From Hippopus hippopus (taxonomy: Eukaryota; Mollusca; Bivalvia; Cardiida; Cardiidae), in contig OX328096.1 of assembly GCA_946811185.2 (NCBI GenBank), positions 69,625,345 to 69,689,344 on the forward strand: a DNA stretch of 64,000 bases. The letters run 5' to 3'. The stretch's first letter is position 1, and each line of letters begins with the position of its first letter. Under the pieces are notes generated by a model. It made no database searches, was not told where the DNA came from, and worked only from the letters and a program-made list of their open reading frames with translations. Below are positions 63,897 to 64,000 of this stretch, piece by piece. The translations under genes and the position numbers were made by a program.

Positions 63897-64000
63897 GGAA
63901 CTAATGGCCATTTATACTTTAAACATGTATCATACTCGGAGCTCAAGTTTAATAAACGGTAAAAATATGCACTATTTGTGAAAACTCAATTGTTGTCAGT
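63897..64000. other. right flank of the inverted repeat
   Basis: Unique to the right side; differs completely from the left flank outside 56011. No feature seen in these last 104 bases. Confidence 0.5.

Overview
The window is nuclear DNA of an animal, most likely a bivalve mollusc. It is AT-rich, its genes are split by GT-AG introns, and it carries a spliced beta-integrin-type gene, a C2H2 zinc-finger gene, tRNA-derived SINEs whose tails resemble molluscan SINEs, and a very dense load of small palindromic DNA elements (MITEs). The species cannot be fixed from sequence alone.

Layout. (1) 1.9-16.4 kb, minus strand: twelve phase-consistent exons (379 codons so far) of an integrin beta-like gene. 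They encode a signal peptide, a PSI domain, both halves of the hybrid domain and four I-EGF modules. The beta-tail, membrane and cytoplasmic exons must lie beyond the left edge. The two hybrid halves join directly, in phase, with no beta-I (vWA-like) domain, and the intron at that junction is mostly transposon sequence. (2) 19.9-34.4 kb, plus strand: a five-exon, 1387-residue protein with eleven C2H2 zinc fingers and a very long acidic, polar C-terminal tail. (3) 34.4-45.6 kb: no gene recognised, only nested MITEs, SINEs and a 2.5-kb cluster of a larger palindromic element. (4) 45.92-46.15 kb, minus: one cysteine-rich (EB-like) exon of an otherwise unseen gene. (5) 48.97-53.96 kb, plus: a decayed two-exon gene with a paired-cysteine, ZAD-like N-terminus and a long C-terminal region that resembles an uncharacterised invertebrate family. 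(6) 55.17-55.61 kb, plus: the N-terminal part of a RecQ-like helicase with a frameshift. (7) 56.0-63.9 kb: a large inverted repeat (arms about 1.7 kb, slightly diverged). Its 4.5-kb loop holds an LTR retroelement that lacks any recognisable polymerase and carries a lysine/glutamate-rich coiled-coil reading frame.

Repeats. Names used here: family A (58-bp inverted termini, Y-shaped palindrome), family B (ends TTAACCCTTTACC, centre ATGCTGGTTACCAGCAT), family C (centre GTCAGCCTGCGCAG), family D (CAACACGCGAAAAGG ends), family E (AGATCAGACTGCA centre), family F (GAAATAAATTTCGATC palindrome, 35.8-38.4 kb), family H (AAGAACTTTC/GAATAAGAC palindrome), SINE-1/2/3, and three unrelated elements with internal tandem repeats (G1-G3). 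They fill most introns and intergenic space, often within 20-40 bp of a splice site. The two intact-looking genes are divergently oriented, with transcription starting from the 16.4-19.9 kb interval.
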